Assembly: GCA_036834985.1 (NCBI GenBank)
Contig: DAITMV010000101.1
Coordinates: 1 to 10,120 of the forward strand
Length of the DNA stretch: 10,120 bases
Origin: DAITMV01 sp036834985
Lineage (GTDB): Bacteria; Pseudomonadota; Gammaproteobacteria; Burkholderiales; Burkholderiaceae_B
Reading direction: 5' to 3'
Position numbers and translations under genes: made by a program. A model generated the notes under the pieces. It was not told the origin of the DNA and ran no database searches. It was given only the letters and a program-made list of their open reading frames with translations. Below are positions 7,151 to 10,120 of this stretch, one piece after another (the first letter of the stretch is position 1; every line of letters starts with the position of its first letter).

Positions 7151-8119
7151 ATGTTTGCTTTCGGGCATTCCTTTAAAAAATATGTTGTGGGTGCGCTGAC
7201 CATTTCCATGCTCAGCCTGAGTGTTGTTCCGCTCGATGCACAAGCCAAGCGCTTGGGCGGCAGCAAATCGTTTGGCCGTCAGTCCAGCCAGCCGGTTTCT
7301 CCTTCATCTCCAAGCAATATGCAACGTGCGCCTGCGCAACAACAGGCCGCGCCTGCCACTCCACCGAGCCAACCTGCCGCTCAGCCATCCCGCAATCGCT
7401 GGATGGGACCGTTAGCCGGTTTGGCCGCGGGTTTGGGAATCGCAGCCTTGATGTCTCACTTTGGCATGGGCGAAGCGTTTGCCGGTATGATGAGCAATGT
7501 GTTGTTGATCGGTTTGGCCGTATTTGTAGTGATGTGGCTGGTTCGCCGGTTCCGTGGCACATCGGCCCAACAAGCGCCGCAACCTGCCTACCAGGGCGCT
7601 GGTTATGCATCACAGCCGCCCGTTCAGGTGCCAGTCCAGTCCAACGACTCCTTTAAAACCTTGCAGTCCGAGCCTTCAGCCATGAGCCAGTGGGGTAGTG
7701 GTGCAGCGCCTGCGCTGGCAGCGGCCTCAGCGCCCGTGATGCAGGTGCCGGCCGGTTTTGATGTAAATGGCTTTTTGGGGTCGGCCAAACAAGTGTTTAT
7801 TCGCATGCAAAATGCATTTGATGCGTCTGATATCAATGCCTTGCGAGAGTTCACCGCCGATGACGTACTGGCTGAGCTTAAGGCACAAATCGCGGAACGG
7901 GGCGCTTCACTCAACAAAACCGACGTGGTCACGCTGCAGGCTGATCTAATCGGATTTGAAACCGATGTGGACGAGTACATCGCGTCCGTGCACTTTTCGG
8001 GCATGATCCGTGAAGATGTTGGAGCCGCCGCGGAACCCTTTGAAGAGATCTGGAACCTCAGTCGCCCCGTCAATGGACAAGGCGGTTGGTTACTGGCGGG
8101 CATTCAGCACCTGAATTGA
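7151..8119 (+). CDS. Tim44-like domain membrane/exported protein
   Basis: This 322-residue protein begins with a basic-hydrophobic stretch that looks like a Sec signal peptide or anchor, with a plausible cleavage after DAQA at residue 32. A Gly/Ser/Gln/Pro/Ala-rich linker follows (33-80), then hydrophobic segments at about 85-101 and 112-131 ending in the basic stop WLVRRFRG. A second Pro/Gln/Ala linker covers 137-200, and a C-terminal Tim44-like domain (about 205-322) ends QGGWLLAGIQHLN. Bacterial Tim44-domain proteins share a fold with mitochondrial Tim44 and ribosomal protein mL45, but their role is mostly unknown. AGGAA lies 5 bases before the ATG, a good ribosome binding site. It sits 87 bp after ubiE with no clear terminator between them. 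It could be read through from ubiE or have its own promoter; an imperfect TTGTAA-15 bp-TACAGT pair at 7092-7118 is the best I see. An intrinsic terminator follows. Confidence 0.85.
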   Translation: MFAFGHSFKKYVVGALTISMLSLSVVPLDAQAKRLGGSKSFGRQSSQPVSPSSPSNMQRAPAQQQAAPATPPSQPAAQPSRNRWMGPLAGLAAGLGIAALMSHFGMGEAFAGMMSNVLLIGLAVFVVMWLVRRFRGTSAQQAPQPAYQGAGYASQPPVQVPVQSNDSFKTLQSEPSAMSQWGSGAAPALAAASAPVMQVPAGFDVNGFLGSAKQVFIRMQNAFDASDINALREFTADDVLAELKAQIAERGASLNKTDVVTLQADLIGFETDVDEYIASVHFSGMIREDVGAAAEPFEEIWNLSRPVNGQGGWLLAGIQHLN

Positions 8120-8182
8120 TTTCCGCAGCTAAGGGTAGGCCTGCACCACGGGTGGTCTGGCCGGTCTGATTGCAGCATCATT

Positions 8183-8216
8183 AAGGCATCGTACCCTGTG
8201 GGTCGGTGCCTTTTTT
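8183..8216 (+). terminator. Rho-independent terminator after the Tim44-like gene
   Basis: AAGGCA (8183-8188) pairs with TGCCTT (8207-8212). The stem continues through one T-G wobble, a CG/CG step, a single bulged T and ACCC/GGGT, closing on a three-base TGT loop. The 3' arm runs directly into six T residues (8211-8216). It lies about 65 bp after the Tim44-like stop codon and would end the DUF971-ubiE-Tim44 unit before ubiJ. Confidence 0.85.
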
Positions 8217-8262
8217 ACGGCAGATTGCCTCATAATAGAAAAAAATTATCTCGATCGCCTCC

Positions 8263-9003
8263 GTGAACGCATTTTCCTCGTCTTTTAGTCTGGCTGGCCT
8301 GTTTCAGCGTGCTGTGTCTGCATTGGGTGGTACCCAGCCTGCATGGATCGCCCAATTGTCCGGGGTGCTCACCGGCTCAGGTTTGAACCTGGGCTTGCCC
8401 GTGTCGCTGGCGGTCAATCATCTGTTGGTACGTCACCCGGTGGCGCAGACCAAAGTGGCGCAATTTGAAGGGCAGGTGCTGGCTATACACGTCGGGCCGG
8501 CACGGCTAACCTTCGCTGTGCAGGGTGATGGGCTGGTCAAGGCGGTGTCCAATGGCACGGTGGTCGATACCACAATTTCGATGGATTTGACGGCGGTGCC
8601 CGTGGTCATGGCCGATCCAACCCTGGCGATGAGCAAGGCCTCTATCGAAGGGTCAATGGAGCTGGCGCAATGCGTGGGTTATCTCATAAAAACCTTGCGT
8701 TGGGATCCTGAAGACGACCTAGCGCGCATTGTGGGCGATGAACCCGCTGTTCACCTGATGAACCTGGGCCGGGCCTTGCGCAAGTTGGGGAAGGAACAGT
8801 TAAGCCGCACCTCAGAGACCGTTCGTGAATATGTGGTCTATGAGCAATCGATGGTGGTTGAGCAACAGGCGTTTGATGGGTTTGTTGCGGATGTCAAAAC
8901 CCTTCGCGATGATGTTGCTCGCCTGGAAAAGCGATTCAAGGCGCTTGATCGTGTGACAAGCACACCTAAACAGTCGGATAGTCAGCCGGGTGATTTGGCA
9001 TGA
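8263..9003 (+). CDS. ubiJ: UbiJ, SCP2-domain ubiquinone biosynthesis accessory factor
   Basis: This 246-residue protein is somewhat longer than E. coli UbiJ (201). An SCP2-type lipid-binding domain spans about 45-150, followed by the UbiJ hallmark LRWDPEDDLARIVGDEPA (145-162) and a C-terminal helical, probably coiled-coil stretch (about 205-230). UbiJ is a non-enzymatic factor of the soluble Ubi metabolon and binds the hydrophobic quinone intermediates. The start is a GTG at 8263. It is the only reasonable initiation codon after the in-frame TAG at 8236-8238, and no AGGAGG-like ribosome binding site precedes it. Its TGA overlaps the ubiB ATG by four bases (ATGA), the usual sign of translational coupling. 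A -10-like CATAAT at 8231-8236, just after the terminator, could serve a local promoter, but no -35 match accompanies it. Confidence 0.9.
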   Translation: MNAFSSSFSLAGLFQRAVSALGGTQPAWIAQLSGVLTGSGLNLGLPVSLAVNHLLVRHPVAQTKVAQFEGQVLAIHVGPARLTFAVQGDGLVKAVSNGTVVDTTISMDLTAVPVVMADPTLAMSKASIEGSMELAQCVGYLIKTLRWDPEDDLARIVGDEPAVHLMNLGRALRKLGKEQLSRTSETVREYVVYEQSMVVEQQAFDGFVADVKTLRDDVARLEKRFKALDRVTSTPKQSDSQPGDLA

Positions 9004-10120
9004 GTATTCGTATCATCCGATTGATGCGGATCATGGCGGTTGTCCGCCGCTATGGTTTACACGAACTGGCCGTGCATGGTTTACAAAAGCCGTGGCTGGT
9101 GCGTTTGTTCCGTCTGGTCAGTTCCAAAAAGGTGTACGAAGGCTCGCGTGGTGAACGCATGCGCAAGGCACTGGAGGAGCTGGGCCCCATTTTTGTGAAG
9201 TTCGGTCAGGTGCTCTCGACCCGGCGCGATCTGTTGCCTGCCGACGTCGCTGATGAGTTGGCCATGCTCCAAGATCGGGTTCCACCGTTTGATTCTGCCA
9301 TGGCAGTTGCGCAAATCGAGCAATCGTTGGGTCGCTCGGTGGATGAAGTCTTTATCGATTTTGAACGTACTCCCGTGGCCAGCGCATCGATTGCCCAAGT
9401 GCACTTTGCCACCTTGCGCAGCGGTAACCACGCAGGCCGGCAGGTGGCCGTCAAGGTGTTGCGTCCGGGCATGGGCGAGGTGATCGACAAAGATCTGGCC
9501 TTGATGGCCACCGCTGCACGATTCATCGAAAAACTCTCGTCCGACGGCAAGCGCCTCAAGCCTCGCGAGGTGGTGGCCGAGTTCAACAAATACCTGCATG
9601 ACGAGCTGGACTTGATGCGTGAGGCGGCCAACGCTTCCCAGTTGCGTCGCAACTTTGCACCGGGCTCCTCCGATGGCCGCCTGCTCCGCGTGCCCGAAAT
9701 GTTCTGGGACTATTGCTCTACCTCCGTGATCGTGATGGAGCGCATGCACGGAGTACCGATTTCACAACTGGACAAACTGCGCGAGATGGGCGTGGATCTG
9801 AAGAAGCTGTCTCGTGAAGGGGTGGAGATTTTCTTTACCCAGGTGTTTCGGGACGGGTTTTTCCACGCGGACATGCACCCGGGTAATATTTACGTCGGCG
9901 ATACCGGGGCTGACTTTGGACGTTACATTGCACTTGATTTCGGCATTGTCGGCACCCTGAGTGATGTGGACAAGCATTACCTGGCGCAGAACTTCATTGC
10001 GTTTTTCCGTCAGGATTACAAACGTGTCGCTGAACTGCATGTGCAGTCCGGATGGGTGCCCAATGAGACCCGTATCGAGGAGCTGGAATCGGCGATTCGG
10101 GCCTGTATAGAACCTTATTT
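9000..10120 (+). CDS. ubiB: UbiB, atypical protein-kinase-like ATPase of ubiquinone biosynthesis (3' end outside window)
   Basis: The frame is open from the ATG at 9000 to the right edge, giving 373 complete codons; E. coli UbiB has 546, so the rest of the kinase fold and the C-terminal membrane segments are beyond the window. Visible UbiB/ABC1/COQ8 motifs are the KxGQ motif in FVKFGQVLSTRRDLLP (Lys67, Gln70) and the Ala-rich loop VASASIAQVH (126-135), which replaces a normal P-loop. Also present are the ATP-site lysine in VAVKVLRPG (Lys152), the ExD region HDELDLMREAANA (200-212), the catalytic loop HADMHPGN (Asp291, Asn296) and the metal-binding DFG (Asp313). All key residues are present, so the protein should be active. 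UbiB proteins are membrane-associated ATPases needed for the hydroxylation stage of ubiquinone synthesis. The start overlaps the ubiJ stop by four bases. Confidence 0.95.
   Translation, partial: MSIRIIRLMRIMAVVRRYGLHELAVHGLQKPWLVRLFRLVSSKKVYEGSRGERMRKALEELGPIFVKFGQVLSTRRDLLPADVADELAMLQDRVPPFDSAMAVAQIEQSLGRSVDEVFIDFERTPVASASIAQVHFATLRSGNHAGRQVAVKVLRPGMGEVIDKDLALMATAARFIEKLSSDGKRLKPREVVAEFNKYLHDELDLMREAANASQLRRNFAPGSSDGRLLRVPEMFWDYCSTSVIVMERMHGVPISQLDKLREMGVDLKKLSREGVEIFFTQVFRDGFFHADMHPGNIYVGDTGADFGRYIALDFGIVGTLSDVDKHYLAQNFIAFFRQDYKRVAELHVQSGWVPNETRIEELESAIRACIEPY

Noticed and set aside
9081..9749. Long open frame on the - strand (222 codons) opposite ubiB
   Set aside because: It is antisense to the UbiB kinase motifs, has a shadow-like composition and shows no recognisable domain.

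Overview
The window reads as chromosomal DNA from a betaproteobacterium, most likely Burkholderiales. The evidence is protein-level resemblance and the gene set: a giant FAD/iron-sulfur oxidoreductase, a HIT protein, phoB-phoR, DUF971, ubiE, a Tim44-like protein, ubiJ and ubiB. The genus cannot be fixed from this sequence alone. Coding density is high and base composition looks even and moderately GC-rich. I see no insertion sequence, phage gene, CRISPR array, tRNA, rRNA or other sign of recent transfer.

Left part (1-3553, + strand). The C-terminal three quarters of a very large fusion oxidoreductase (GlcD-like flavin part, two 4Fe-4S clusters, GlcF-like cysteine-rich CCG domains) enters from the left edge. 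It overlaps by one base the start of a small HIT-family nucleotide hydrolase, so the two are probably co-transcribed and translationally coupled.

Middle (3516-5765, - strand). PhoR, the phosphate sensor kinase, and PhoB, its response regulator, are transcribed leftwards in the order phoB then phoR. The 3' end of phoR runs 38 bp into the 3' end of the convergent HIT gene. Upstream of phoB is a good match to a Pho box on the phoB coding strand, which predicts autoregulation by phosphate starvation. No pst or phoU genes are visible nearby.

Right part (5868-10120, + strand). Divergent from phoB lies a ubiquinone-related cluster: a DUF971 protein with a natural Cys/His tail, UbiE (C-methyltransferase of ubiquinone/menaquinone synthesis), an exported or membrane-bound Tim44-like protein, an intrinsic terminator, then UbiJ (SCP2-type lipid-binding Ubi accessory factor) and UbiB (atypical kinase/ATPase of the same pathway). 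ubiJ and ubiB overlap by four bases, and ubiB runs off the right edge. UbiE, UbiJ and UbiB serve aerobic quinone synthesis at the inner membrane. The flavin/iron-sulfur oxidoreductase at the left may feed electrons into that quinone pool, but this is inference.

Most of the window is ordinary housekeeping DNA. I found no convincing undescribed system. The points most worth a second look are the Pho box, the phoR/HIT antisense overlap, the helical insertion in the oxidoreductase, the metal-ligand tail of the DUF971 protein, and the Tim44-like gene inside the ubi cluster.
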